Assembly (NCBI GenBank): GCA_028622995.1
Contig: JAJQJQ010000010.1
Coordinates: forward strand, 744,001 to 808,000
DNA: 64,000 nt
Reading direction: 5' to 3'
Source of the DNA: Panagrolaimus kolymaensis
Taxonomy: Eukaryota > Nematoda > Chromadorea > Rhabditida > Panagrolaimidae
The position numbers and the translations under genes were made by a program. Shown piece after piece: positions 13,037 to 26,166 of the stretch. Under the pieces are notes generated by a model. It was given only the letters and a program-made list of their open reading frames with translations. It was not told the DNA's origin and made no database searches. Numbering within the stretch: the first letter of the stretch is position 1; every line of letters starts with the position of its first letter.

Positions 13037-14183
13037 AAAAAGTAAAACACGGTTGTTTGTTACATTATTACATTTTTTGTCCAAAGGTTAAAAATAATTT
13101 TAATTTTATATTACAAATTTTTCTAAATTCTAAAAATAAAAATAAATACCATAAATTTAACTTTAATATAAATACAATTTTAACATTTTTTATAGAAATA
13201 ATTAGGTTTGTAGAAGCTACAGTAAGATGTCTTTATTAAACTAGTATACTAAGAAAATATTTATATGCAGTGGAATTTGAATATCTTAAAACATATCCTT
13301 TACAAAAAAGACTCAAATAATATTAAACCCAGCGGTTGTTGACTTTCTTCTATTGTAAAAAAAAAGAAGATATGTGCGTGAAAAAAATGGAAGATCATCT
13401 CTTTCACATGCTCACTTTTCACCCCGGCAAAGTGGTATTCTTCCTTCCCCCTTTCTTCATCTTTTTTTCAATCGATGATTGCCCTCCTTTATGAAATCCA
13501 GTAGTAGTGTCCGTCACGCACCCAAGACAAGAAGATCAATCTTCTTCGTTGCTGCTCTTGTTGCGATCAATTCTCATTTTTTAAAAAAATATTTTTTCTA
13601 TATTTTTTTTGGATTGTTTTTCATCCAATTTCCCTTTCATTTCAAAATATAATTAAAAAATGAAAATAAGATTTTTCAACAATTGATTATTTATCCCTGT
13701 TTTAGTAGTAGTGCGTGAAAAAATTTTCACCTTATAGTTAGTTAGTTTCTTTTCTTTTTTTTTATTACTCACCATACACATTATCGAAGAAGAAGAATAA
13801 CAACAACGAAAATAAAGAAGTTGAAAAGAAGAAAGATGACCACTGGCCAGTTCTTTTCTTTTATTCGCCATCAATACATTTTATTATTTATTGGGTTTTG
13901 TTGCGCTATTGCTCAACAAATTCCTTTTTGGCCATTATACTTTCTCGCTTTTCGCGTGGTTGTCGGCGTCGTCACATTTTATTCTTTTGTATGTAATTCA
14001 ATCTCGCATTTTTCTCACGTTTCAAACGGTGGAGCATTTGATTGAAATTTCTCTATTATTATTTTTGATGTTTAACATTCGTGAGATTTTAAAGAATATC
14101 TGTTACCCATTAAATACCTTATTTTTTTCATCTCATATTTAGTTAAAAAGAATTGACATTACGATAGTCGGTTATTTTAAATT
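13037..14183. other. Intergenic gap between GPCR and MAM genes
   Basis: 3' flank of the GPCR gene then AT-rich DNA. A short perfect palindrome (AAGAAGAT-CA-ATCTTCTT) lies near 13528-13546. Phe-rich open frames around 13820-14140 have no domain signal. No gene is supported. Confidence 0.5.
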
Positions 14184-16838
14184 ATGGACCCACAAGGGTC
14201 ATCAACAACATTTGGAGGTGGTTCACAGCCAAATGCATTTGTTAGCAGATTGCTCAGAGTAATTAATTCAATTTAATTTCAATTTTATAACTTCTGCTTT
14301 TTAGCTAGCGTTGGGATTATTTGTAACAACCGCTGAATTGCCCCACTTGAGTCCAGAACAAAGTATGGATGTTAATTTTGGGTATGATTGCACATTTGAT
14401 TCTCCATGTCGTTGGTCATCCACCGATGGAACTTTAAATCATTGGATGCAAGCTAAAGGTGAACCGGAAAAGATTTTATGGTTAGCTGCCACGGGCGCGG
14501 TGCAAGCTCCAAGTAAGGCTTTTTCTTAAAATGGAAAATTAAAATAAATTAAAAGTTTAAAGAACAACCATTTGCATTAATTGAAACTAAGAATGAGCCT
14601 GCTGATAGTTTAACTTCTGACGTCATCAGTTGTCAAGAAAATAATGCGTTACTTAGCTTTACATATTGGACCGTTGGTTCTGCTGATTTAGAAATTTGTT
14701 TATTGGATGAAAATAAGGAGAAGTTTAATTGCACGGGAGCGCTTCATTCACCAATTCAACCTGGAAAAGTGTCTTTACAAATTCCAGCCATTATGAAACC
14801 TTTTTATGTTAGTTTTTTGGCTAAGAAAATAAAATTGATATTAATTAAATTACAGATTTCATTAATTCCGAGCCCACAAAGTGGTATACTAGTGCTTGAT
14901 GACATTAAATATGAATCAACTTTTTGCTCATTAACAACTTTGCAACCTCGAAGTCGACCTCAACCTGATTTAGTGTTACCATGGACATTGCCAACTCCAA
15001 CCCCAGAACCGTTTACATTACTTCCTCCTCTAGTTCAATCAACATTTTTGCCACTTCCTGTTGTAACTCCTGAACCGACATTCCCTTCAATGACCTTTGA
15101 ACCTATAACGGCAACACCAGACACAACTCAACAAATATCTCAAACTTTACAAACATTAGCTCCTACAATAAGAACAATATCACCAATGTAAGATAAACAA
15201 ATTATATTTTTTAGTTAAAACAATCGCTTTTAGATATCCAACTGAACCACCATTTGAGTTACTCGTAAATGGAAAGCATACTCGGCCACTGTTTGATCAG
15301 AGAAAAAATGAAATTCTTGATGATACAACCTATTTACTTTGTGATTTTGGTGGAGATTTTCCATGTCAATGGGGAGCTGAAGCAGGAAAATGGGCCATCA
15401 TTGAAAAAGGTAAATTCATTTAAGTATAAAATTTTTAAAATAAGGTATGCAAATTTTAGAGGCCATTCCATCTTTGGAATCCATGGTTAGTCAGATGCCA
15501 TCATATCCAGCCGCTTTAGTTATTCAAGGAACTGCGATGTTAACAAGCGATCCATTAAGGTGTCAAACAGGCAGTGGAAGTTTATTATTTCGATATTGGA
15601 GCAATGGAAATGTTATTTTACAAGGTTGTGCACTCGCTTATGGGCAAGATTCAAGCCAATTTCAATGTGCAGAACAACAAGGAAAAAATAATATTGCGTT
15701 AAATAGTACTTTGGCTGTTTTTGAATTTAATTCATCAATCAGTGAACCATTTACGGTAAAAATTTGGATTTGAATAATTTCACAAAAGAGTTTATTTTTA
15801 GTTAAATATAGTTCCAACTTGGGATGAAAATGCTCGAGATCAATATTTAATTATTGATGAAATTGCTTATATTGGAAACTGCAGCGGCGGAATTGAAAGT
15901 GTCACACAAGCACCAACCACAATTTTTACTACGACCGAAGAAATTCAAACATCTTTACGAACTTTGAAACCGTAAGCCAAAAAATCATTTAGCAAAAGTT
16001 ATTTTTTTAATGTTTTTAGAAGAATTGTTAGACCTATGGTGCCTTTTGTTGAAGTAACAAATAATAAACCATGGAGTTTTACAACGGAAGAACCAACAAC
16101 TCGCAGAATAGAGCCTCCAACCACCACATTGGACTTATTTAATTATTGCGAAGTATTGAATTGTGATTTTGAAGGTAAACGTTTCTTTCTAAAATATTTA
16201 AACACCATTTTTTGTAGCGAATGCATGTAATTATTTAAATCATGGTTTAACAAAAGTTCCATGGACATTGAGAAATCGAGGATATGGTTACCCTCTTACA
16301 AGAATCACAGATATCAAACCAATATTTGAAAATGGCCAGTTTGTTAGTACAATATTAAATCCAGGAGATTTCGCAATATTGGAAAGTCCAACATTTAAGC
16401 CAACAGAAAATATTAATGTTTTGTTGTTTCAATATTATCGGTAAAATTTTTGACATTTTTTATTTTTTAATTGTATTCAAAATTTTAGCCCAACTCTTTC
16501 AACAACTATTCGATTATGTCTTGGCACATCATTTACAAAACCTCTAAGAACTATACAATCATTCACTCAATGTCCACCAATTTTGAGAACAATAACTTCC
16601 AAAAATGCATTTCGATGGAATAGTGTCCATATTCAACTTCCTCCTGGAACAACTTATGTAAGTCAACTGCCTTAATTTTAAAATTGTTTTATTTACTTCT
16701 TTTTAGTTTTATCTCGTTGCACACAATACTGACAAAGCATATGAAAGAACGGCCATTGCAATAGATAATATAAGAATAGCAAATTGTGAATCGAGCCCCA
16801 TGGAAGAATCAGAACCAGGAGATTATTCAGCAGAATAA
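14184..16838 (+). CDS. MAM-domain-type extracellular protein with three modules and Pro/Thr-rich linkers
   Basis: Eleven exons (14184-14258, 14305-14512, 14563-14807, 14856-15187, 15234-15409, 15460-15755, 15802-15971, 16020-16174, 16218-16440, 16489-16657, 16707-16838) join in frame to 726 residues. The N terminus carries a hydrophobic stretch (LALGLFVTTA, from residue 26) that could be a late signal peptide or signal anchor. Three MAM-like modules follow. Each opens with a Cys-x-F-[E/D/G] type start (YDCTFDSPCRW, LLCDFGGDFPCQW, LNCDFEANACN), carries a middle Cys pair and ends in a sentence like ILVLDDIKYESTFC, YLIIDEIAYIGNCSG or AIDNIRIANCES. The linkers are rich in Pro, Thr and Glu and probably glycosylated. 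MAM modules mediate adhesion; no transmembrane segment or catalytic domain is seen. The role of this protein is unknown. Confidence 0.8.
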
Positions 16839-17090
16839 CAATTTTTTGCCAGTGCCATTATTTTAATGAAACACATATGTATTGCATTTTTAGCTTTTAA
16901 TTAATTTTCGTTAACGATCTCATTCCATTTCATTTTTTTAAGGAACAAAAAAAAAGTTTTGATACTTTAATTAATTGTGCAATTTAAAATTTAAAAGAAA
17001 AACGAAATAAAAAACAAGAAAATTTAATTTGAAAGAAAACGTTTATTTTTTATTTTTGTGTTAAATTTTTGTTGTTGAAACTTAAAAATC
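16839..17090. other. Short same-strand intergenic spacer
   Basis: About 250 bases between the MAM gene stop and the TRPV start. It is AT-rich with AATAAA-like signals and no clear functional link between the two genes. Confidence 0.5.
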
Positions 17091-20000
17091 ATGCCGAAGG
17101 AAAGAGAGATGCGGATGTATAATTTGGTGGATGAACAAGGTGGCGGAATTTTAATGCCTTGGGTTCGTTATGGCATTAGAACTAATGACTTTAGTTTATT
17201 GAAAGAATTTTTTGAATCGATGGTAAGTAAGGAGCTTGAATAGCATAAAGAGAGTTAATGTTACGATAAAAAAGGCTGAAAAATAAACCAAGAATTAAGA
17301 TATATTTTTTGGGACAGCTTTTATCGTATTAATTTTTCGTAGCCAAAAATTGCTCTCAAACTTAAATGAAAAAATTTATTAATAAATATGCATATTTATT
17401 AATTAGGTCAAATTCTTCATGTACAATGATGGCAATGGAAAATATATTTCCATTTCTGAACTTGTGATGATTCGAAATAAACAACGCAATGTCATTCTGA
17501 ATGCCATTCATCGCAAAAAAGGCCAAGGCAAAAGTGGTCCAAACATTCTCGAAGATTTTGATCAAAGCATTCAAGCTAAAGGAGATTTAAGCAAAGTTTT
17601 GAAAGTTCTTGATGGTTATGTTAATAGCAATCGAAATATTAAATATCGTTTAGTTATTTGGGATTTAAATGAAAAAGGTAAAATGGGTGAAAATCTTTTA
17701 AATTTATGTTTATTACATAACACTCGAGAACATAATACTTTGGCTGTGAAACTTATTCAACATTTTCCTCGATTTGTCAATGATATATTTATATCGGAAG
17801 AATATTATGGCTTTTCCCCCTTGCATCAAGCCATAGTCAATGAAGATATTCAAATGCTTTATTTTCTTTTGAGAAATAAAGCTGACGTCCATCAAAGATG
17901 TTACGGATCATTTTTTTGTGCTGATGATCAGCGAGATACTCGAAGTGATTCATTAGAACATGAATGGGTGGATGTTCAACCAAATACAAGATATACAGGG
18001 TTTGCTTATCGGAGTCTAAAAAAACTTAATAAATGGGTTTTAGAAGAATGTATTGGGGTGAATTTCCATTGAGTTTTGCTGCATGCACCAAACAACCTCA
18101 TGCCATTCGAGTTTTATGCGCGTTTAAAGCTGATCCAAATATGAGAGATACCAATGGGAATACATCCCTCCACATGTGTGTAATTCATAGTTTATCAGAT
18201 ATGTTTGAACTCCTTCATTCACTTGGAGGAAAGCTTCAAATACAAAATGAACAAAAATTAACGCCTTTAGGTTTAGCCGCAAAATTGGCTAAAAAAGATG
18301 TAAGTCTACTAATACAAAACTAATAAATATAATTTGTAAAAGTTATGATTCACTTCAAAAAATTTTAGATGTTTGATGTAATAATAAATATCGAAAAAAT
18401 AACATTATGGAGTTGTCGAGATGTTGTATGTACAGCATATCCTCTTCGAGGTATTGATACTATCGATGAAATCACAGGACAACTTAATCAATCATCAGTT
18501 TTATCGTTGGTTGTTTATGGAGTAATTATTATTTCGTCAAAAATACCAACTTGCCTTTATTTATTTTTTAGGATAAAACCAATCATTTAGCTTTTTTGGA
18601 TAATCTTTTGGATGATTTATTACAAAGAAAATGGGAAGCTTTTGGAATGAGAAAGTAAGCAAACTACATTTTACTCATTCAAAAAAAAAATCATTTTAGA
18701 CTTATTCACTCGATTATTGGTTACACTATTTATCTTATTTCTTTTTTTATTGCATTTTTAATTCGAACTCCTCGAGCTCCGTATCAAGTAAAATATTTCA
18801 AAATTTATCCTTGTATAAGTTTATTTTAGCCTTTTTCAAATTCCACTGTAATCGACCATAACGCAACTTTTCCAATTTTTACTACCGGCTATTTTGCGAT
18901 CAATGAACATTTGTATGATAATCAAAGATGTTATCTTTGGAGTTACAGTGACAGCCCTGGAAGTTATTCGCAAAGAATTCGACTCGTTTGTGAATTAATT
19001 ACAGTTATAAGTTCGGTCATTCAATTTGGGCATGAAGCAAGAGAAATACTTCATAGCAGCCATAAACGATGGTGGGAGACAACCGTAAAACAAAAACACT
19101 ATATATCAAAGAAAAAATTAAAAATTTAGAAAGCGTTTCCTGGCAAAATTATTCATAAAACTTCATTTTTGATTATTTTATTAATGGTTCCTATTCGCTT
19201 TGCTTGCTCCCTATCGGAATATGCAGTGGTTGTGGAAAATGTTCTTGGAATCGTTGCAGCTTTAACGACTTCAATGCATTGTTTATTTTTCTTCCGGTGA
19301 AACTTTATTTTTCTCTAAACAAAATATATTAACTTCTTTTTTTCATAACAGAGCTGCAAAATTTATTGGTCCATTTATTTTGATGGTTTATAAAATCGTT
19401 GTCGGTGATATCATTCGTTTTCTTATGATTTATTCTATTTTTATTATTGGCTTTTCACAAGGTAGATTATTAACTAATTACTACAGTAAATATAAAATTA
19501 AGTAAATTATGCACTTTTCAGCATTTTATATAATTTTCAAAAGCTGTGAACGAGATTCTGGGCCAGAATTTGAAAATGTTTTTAGCAGCCCTGGTGAAGG
19601 CCTCCTTCGAATGTTCATTATGAGTGTTGGAGAATTTGGCGCAGTATACAAAAACTTGCAAAATTGCAACGGTGTTATTGGAATCTTAGGAAAAGTAATG
19701 AATCGCCAAAAAGATATATGACTAATAAATAAGATTTTAAGATTGTTTTTCTACTTTATGAATTGCTTGTAACTGTAATGCTTCTAAATTTGCTTATTGC
19801 GATGATGACTCGAACATATGAAAGAGTTGCTGAAACTCAAAAAGAATGGAAAAGACAAGTATGCTAAAAGTTAAAAATGCATAAAAGAAAATTTGGATTT
19901 TAGTGGGCTCAAGTTATTCTGATGCTTGAACGCTCGGTTCCTCCATCAGAAAGATTAAGAATAATGATTGAATATTCTCAGCCGCTAAAAGTTGATAAAA

Positions 20001-20289
20001 CTCAACGAGCTTTGATTGTTAGACAACGAAAAGAGGTTAGCTATTTTCGATTATAGCTAATTTATAGATGAAAATTTTTAGTTCCAGAAAAATTCAATAA
20101 TCACATTAAAGAAAAAAAGTCATCCAAAGAAGAGGCATTTACATCGCTTATTGGTAATTTTAAAGAAAAATGTATGTTCTTTACTAAATAAATCTTTCAT
20201 TTCAGACATTAAATTCTTTAAACGTTCTTCGACGAGCTTCAGGCTTTTCTGAATCTGATAATAGTGCAATGGAAAAAAGCGTTTCATAA
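17091..20289 (+). CDS. TRPV-family cation channel, OSM-9/OCR type
   Basis: Fourteen exons (17091-17222, 17407-17999, 18044-18299, 18369-18521, 18572-18654, 18700-18787, 18830-19084, 19130-19296, 19352-19461, 19522-19694, 19742-19858, 19904-20035, 20082-20153, 20206-20289) sum to 804 residues in frame. The N-terminal half holds ankyrin repeats (GFSPLHQAIVNEDIQML, MYWGEFPLSFAACTKQ, NGNTSLHMCVIHSL). The TRPV-typical finger region CYGSFFCADDQ...EHEWVDVQ follows the first of these. Six hydrophobic segments lie from about residue 410 to 700. The pore loop reads RMFIMSVGEFG and the TM6/TRP-like region reads LLNLLIAMMTRTYERVAETQKEWKRQWAQ, a strong TRPV signature. OSM-9/OCR channels act in nematode chemosensory cilia (family knowledge). 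Which OCR paralogue this is cannot be decided by eye. The intron at 18000-18043 is only 44 bases. It lies tail to tail with the ATP synthase d gene, 118 bases apart. Confidence 0.9.
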
Positions 20290-20407
20290 ATTCAGAAAAT
20301 TTTATGTATCTATATATTCAGCATTTATACCCCACTATACTCTCACAACTGAACACAAATATTTAAAAAATGTATATCAGCATAGTGTTAAACTAATAAA
20401 GAAAGGT

Positions 20408-21189
20408 CTAATGGTCATCAACTTTATCTGGGCGACGAAGAACTTTGTAATCTTTGAATCGAAGTTCGAGTTGATCAGTTTCATTGATTCCAACATTGCA
20501 AGGATCGGCTAAAATAAAATGTGTATAATTTATAAAATAAATAAAGCTTTAAAAAGACATACGAATGCGTTTTTGATAGCGAAGATCGTAAAAGATTTGA
20601 GGGAAATATTCAGAAAAATGTTGACGATCAAAATGTTCAACTGGTGGAGCTTTAGCCCATTTTTCTTCAATTTTCTTAGCTTCAATTGCGCCATCAGCGG
20701 TTTTAATTTCATGAAGCTTGATGCGAGCATTCTAAAAATTAATAATTTTAAATTGCCCTTTGTCAAACATATATCCGAAATTATATATTCTAATATAGCT
20801 ATTTTTGTTGTCAAAGAAAGAAAAAAAAGCATACATTATATTCGATCCATTTATCGACTTCTTTCTTGAATTGTTCGGGAATATCGCCATAAGGGATGGA
20901 CAAAGATTCATATTGCTTTTGAAGCGAATCAAGGATAGCTGAATGGGCAGGAAGTTGCTTCTTCAAAGCTGCAAAATCGATCTTTGGTAAATCATTTGGA
21001 AGTTGATTTACTCTAAAAATATTCTGCAATTGTTGTTTGACAAGTCTTTTGTAAATCTTACTGAGCAGAAAATGTGCTGTTTTGACCCTTAAGACGAATA
21101 AGATCAGCAACATGTGAAGTTGTTAACCGTTCAGTTAGCTTTTGCCACTGAACGGATGATGTTGCTACACGCTTTGCAGCTTGAGACAT
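20408..21189 (-). CDS. atp-5: Mitochondrial F1Fo ATP synthase subunit d
   Basis: This is a peripheral-stalk subunit of mitochondrial ATP synthase. Four exons on the minus strand (21189-21062, 21012-20835, 20731-20563, 20508-20408) join in frame to 191 residues, close to the usual length of animal subunit d. The sequence starts [18 protein letters not shown] and contains [35 protein letters not shown] and [13 protein letters not shown], matching the nematode subunit d pattern. The start was chosen as the first ATG of the frame; a basic, Ser/Thr-rich N terminus suits mitochondrial import. Its 5' side faces the TBC gene across 1.3 kb. Confidence 0.85.
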
Positions 21190-22475
21190 CCTTTAAAAAA
21201 TGGAATTATTTACAAAAAAAGTTAATGGATAAAATGCGCGATTTACAAACGGTTAATAAAACGAGAAATAAAGGTTTATAAAGTTCTAAATATATATATA
21301 AATGCTAAGGTTAAACACATTTAGATTTGACAGAAAAAAAGCAAGCACTTTGTCGTTGTCGTCGTTTATTGTCGATATGAGACCCACCGTATGCACTTGC
21401 ATGAACATCAAGTTGCTTTTCAAAAATATAAAAAAAATTTAATCAAGCTTTGTTTATATTCTCTTTTTTAAAGAATGGTAATTAAAATTATGATTTTTTC
21501 AGACTTATTTAATCACAAATTTAATTTAACTATAAACAATAATAAATTCCAGTGAAGTTATTAACATTAAAAAAATGAAAGTAAAGCAGATCGATCCATA
21601 AAAGTTAATCAGCAACAATGCGTTAAAATTCCACTTTTTTTCATTTAATAAATTGAATGAAGCACTTTTTCCCTAATATAATATCTTCTTTTTTTGTATA
21701 ATTTTTTAAGCATTTACAGAAATTACTAATAAATATTTTAATATGTTTTTACTTTCACCCCTTTGCTGAATTTTAAAAATAAAATAAATGATATCCAAAA
21801 GGATTTACCTTAAAAATTAATCCTCTATTGAATGTAGGATCTCATTTGCATTTATTTACAAATATGGTTACTATTCATTTCAACAACTCATCATTTAAAA
21901 AATATATTGCATTGAAAGTGTTTTTTTTTTGTGCCATTGGTTCTCCTCTCAAGTCACCGTAAAAAGAGAAAAGAGAGAGCCGTGTCTTTGGCTTACTCAT
22001 GAAATTGTGCAGACGAAAAAGGAAGGAAGGCAATGAGCGGCGGCTTTTGGCTTAAATGGAAACAGCAATGGCAGAAGCTTTTTTTTTGCTGCTACATCGA
22101 TTTTGTTTTTCAGTTGCTCTTGGCCATGTAAATAGAAGCCAAGTGGTTTTTTTTCTTTCATGAAAGGTCTCCTCAGTAAAAAAAAAGATAAATTTACGTT
22201 GATACTTTTTTTTGTTCTTCCATCTTTTTATCCTTCTATTTTTTTTTTGGTTATTCACGTTTAAATTTTCTTTTGGTGTTAAATTAAATTTTTTTGATGC
22301 GCCTTTTTCGAGAATTTTTTGTTGTTGTTGCTTCTCTTCAAAGTAAATAGAAATTCAAGATTTTAGATATTTGCACTTATATGTAGCCAAATAGATAGAT
22401 TTCTTATTGTTGTTAGTTTGGGTGTGCAGGATTTTGTAGCTTTTAATATATCTAACATAGCAGCAAATTTTTATT
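21190..22475. other. Divergent intergenic region between atp-5 and the TBC gene
   Basis: AT-rich DNA carrying the promoters of two divergently transcribed genes. A more GC-rich patch lies at about 21940-22140. No gene is supported. Confidence 0.5.
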
Positions 22476-25266
22476 ATGACAACTTTAAGTGATTTGTTTA
22501 AAAAAGCTCATGGAGCGTTAGCTAATCTTAGAGGTAAGCAAACAAAGCTACAAATTGTTTTTTATTTGTGACATTTTATTTCAGGCGGAAATAATGTATT
22601 TTTTGGTAAAGATGGCGATATTGTTTATTCCAAAAATAATGTATGCGTTCATGAAGTTTCAGAAAATTCTGGAACGGTAAGAAAAAAATAATAATAAAAA
22701 GACAAGCATAAAAGCAATTATTTTTAAGGTTGATGAAGATGACATTGTTCACACACCTGGTTACTTAACAATACACTGCTTAAATGATGAACAAGCAGGC
22801 GTTACTTTAGTTCTTCAATGGTTACCAAATGCAACATTAGAAAAAAATCCAGCAAGGTAATTATTTCCTTCGCAGTTTTATTTAGTTAAGAAAATAAATA
22901 TAAAATATTTTTTAGTATTAGATGTGTGTCACCGAGAACTCAAGCTAATAAGAAGGCTTCTGAAAATATGCAACAGGTGCTAAAATAAATAAATTATTTG
23001 CGTTTTTTTAAATTCGTTGGGTTTTTAGTCTAACAACAAAAAGCAAGAAAGTGTTGAAAGTAATGATGATACAGCATCCATAAGTGGCATAACTCAAATA
23101 GGTAGTGAATGTCCAAGTGATGTTTCAACGGATATTTGTATTGAAATAAATGGAGATTCTACTAGTCTTTCAGTATTTTCTGAACGACCTCAGACTCTTG
23201 GAGCGGGAGTGAGTTTATTGTCTTTTATTTATTGGGTTTTAAACGTGATTTTTAGAATGACAATTCAGCCCTATTTATCCCATCAATAAATCTAATTCCA
23301 AATACTCCAATCGATCCAAAACTTTTTAGTCCAGATGGAAGTAATATTGACGTGCAATCTACTGGCTCAGGTTCCACTTCGGGAGCTGATGAATTTTCGG
23401 ATAAGGAAGAAGAATTAGCTCAAAGTTCATCGTGTGATGAATCAGAGAGCGAACAAAAACCAAAAGGTTTGTATATTTTTTTGTTTCTTTAATATTTAAA
23501 TTTCAAAAAGTTTTAGGCAGTTTAAAAGCATCCTCAAATGAAAAGAATAATTCAAAAAACTTTGCGTGCTTAATTCCAACAACACCCGAGCAATTTGCAC
23601 AAGAAAAAAATTTGATATTAGATACCGCATGCCGAACTGATGATGCTAATATGCTTGCCATGGCTAAAGAGAGAGTAGTATTTCAGCAACGTCCAACAAA
23701 CACTTCCCTATTTTCAGTAAATTTAGGTAATTGAAACCTTTTTCTAAATTTCGTTGAAAATGTCAATTTTTTATTATAGGAAAAATGCGTTCCATGAGAC
23801 TTTTTTATTCAAATCCTGAATATACTTCTGGGCAACTCGTGATTGCAAGCCCTGATTCTCGATATAAAATTTTACATTTTCATCATGGAGGTTTGGATAA
23901 ACTTGCACAAATTTTTGAGCAATGGAATGCAATAAAATCAAAATCAGTTAAAGATGGTTCACCTTCACCTCTTCCCGATAAACACCTTCTAATTTGCCAT
24001 CCACAAATTCGTCAAACTGAACTCGATCCCGAAGATGGTCTTTACGCTCGGGTAAATTGGGATTTTTGGAAATCATATAAAAATCAAGACGGAAGTATTG
24101 ATGACAATTTAACCGTTCGTAAAGCCGTTTATTTTGCTTCAATGGATTCTCCATTAAGAAGGGAAGTATGGCCATTTTTATTACGCGTTTATCCATGGAC
24201 TTCAACATTAGAGCAACGAGAAAGCTTACGAAATGACTTATTTTTGGAATATCAAAATATCAAACGAAAACGAATGAAAAAAATGGAAAGTTCAAGTTCA
24301 AAAAATTTAATGCAAGCAATTGAAAGTTCAATCATAAAAGATGTTGTAAGAACAGATAGACAAAATCCATTTTATGCAGGTGAAAATAATCCAAATATGG
24401 AAATTATGAAGTAATTAAAAAACCAAAGAAAAAATTGCATAAAAAACTATTGTTTTAGAGATATTTTAATGAATTATGCAGCAATGTATCCGGATATTAA
24501 TTACATTCAAGGAATGTCAGATTTATTGGCTCCATTGTTAAGCACAATTCGAGATGAAGCTGCATCATATTGGTGTTTTGTAGGATTAATGCAACAAACT
24601 CTATTTTCATCTGCTCCAGGAAGTGAAAATAATATGATGGATGTAAATTTGGTATCTTTTTTTAAACCGGAAATAAAAATTTGTACATTTATTTTCTAAT
24701 TTTAGGCATATTTGAGAGATTTATTAAATCTTTTGGTTCCCAACTTTTATACTTATGTTCAAAAATTAGGGGGAGATACATTGCAATTTATGTTTGTTCA
24801 TCGATGGATTTTACTCTTTTTCAAACGTGAATTTCCTGAAGCAGATGCCCTTCATATTTGGGAAGCTTGTTGGTCCAAATATCGAACTTCATATTTTCAT
24901 TTATTTGTTTGTGTCGCTATTGTTTCCATCTATGGTGATGATGTGGTTTCACAAGAGCTTCCACACGATGAAATTCTCCTATATTTTGCTTCTTTAGCCA
25001 TGCATATGGATGCAACCGTTGTATTAAAAAAGGTTTTTTAAAAGAAGGGAAAAACAAATTAAATGCTTGACTTTTTTTAAATTTAGGCTCGAGGACTTCT
25101 TTATCAATTTAATCGAATGGAACGAATTCCCTGTTCATTAGCTGGGCTTTTTGAACCTGATAATACTGAGCAATGGTCGAGTCATGCAGCAATGGAACGA
25201 ACGTTTGATTGCAATCGTAAACATGGAAATGATGAATCTTGCCCATTTATGAATAATAAACAATAA
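22476..25266 (+). CDS. TBC-domain Rab GTPase-activating protein, TBC1D16-like
   Basis: Eleven exons (22476-22533, 22585-22676, 22729-22856, 22916-22976, 23029-23208, 23256-23466, 23517-23726, 23780-24410, 24459-24651, 24706-25032, 25087-25266) join in frame to 756 residues. The N terminus has the TBC1D16-type motif GDIVYSKNNVCVHE followed by TPGYLTIHC. The centre is Ser/Glu-rich and disordered. A second conserved block reads MRSMRLFYSNPEYTSGQLV...FHHGGLDKLAQIFEQW. The TBC domain spans about residues 440-690 with the arginine-finger region REVWPFLLRVYP, VVRTDRQNPFY, the glutamine-finger motif INYIQGMSDLLAP, and IWEACWSKY. It ends LLYQFNRMERIPCSL...DESCPF as TBC1D16 does. The family stimulates Rab GTP hydrolysis in endosomal traffic; the substrate Rab is not visible from sequence. 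The poly-A side faces the next gene tail to tail. Confidence 0.9.
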
Positions 25267-25542
25267 TTATTTTTTCTTGTTTTTTCTTAACTGTTAACTT
25301 TATAGCTTTCATTATTTTGTTTTGCTATTTCTCTTTCTGTTTTTATTTTTCTGGGTTTCACACTATCGAAAAAAACACATCTCTTCCTTTTTTAATATAT
25401 TTTGCTTTTATTTTTTCCTAACATAGAAGATTTAAAAAAATTTTAATTATTAAGCTAATGTTTATATAAAAAGTTACTCGTTTTAAAAGCACATAATGCA
25501 TCATTGCAACAAACAAAAAACAAAATAATACCATATTTAAAA

Positions 25543-26166
25543 TTATCCCGGTGTGTTGGAACTCGTTTTTTCGTTTATGGATATAAAGCTGCTACTTTCT
25601 GAAAGAGGTTCGGTACCGCTAACTTTTTGCAACCATTCACATATATTTCGATTCTTTTGTTGTTGAGTAACAGCAGCAAGCCCAGTGCTTCTTCCACCAC
25701 TGCTATTACGACTATGTTGATGTTGCTGTTGTTCGCAAAGTAGAGTTTCTTTAGGACATTTAACTAAGCTATAGCTTTCTAAAGTTGACATCGTTAAAAT
25801 TGGACATGTTGATGCACGTTGAAATAATGGAGTTTTAACTTCTAATCTATCTGAAGACATTTCTAAGAAAGAAAGAAAAGTTGAAATTATAAATGCAAAA
25901 ATGAGACTCATTATAATGCTTACCCGGAAAGGATATAGCATTTCTAACACCCGGTTGCATTTCATCAGGGTTAAGACCTGCCAAGGATTGACCGGAAGGG
26001 CAGTCACTAACTTCATTCTAATAAATGCACATAATTAAGGTATAAAAAGAACATTAAAACAAAACAAAAAGTTGCTTACCTGATGCTGCACCTGTATCGA
26101 CCAAGCGGATGAAGATAATAAACTTGGTCGTGAAGCACTATTTTGATGAACACCAAGAAGGTTCAT
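25543..26166 (-). CDS. Unrecognised small protein, Gln/His/Ser-rich
   Basis: Three exons on the minus strand (26166-26080, 26017-25924, 25862-25543) join in frame to 166 residues, with good GTAAGC donors and TTAG acceptors. I do not recognise it. It has no signal peptide or membrane segment. It is Ser-rich, with a Gln/His cluster (CEQQQHQHSRNSSGG) and a short possible helix NICEWLQKVSG near the C terminus, and it ends KTSSNTPG. The consistent splice signals and preserved frame over three exons argue for a real gene. It is tail to tail with the TBC gene (276 bases). Confidence 0.6.
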
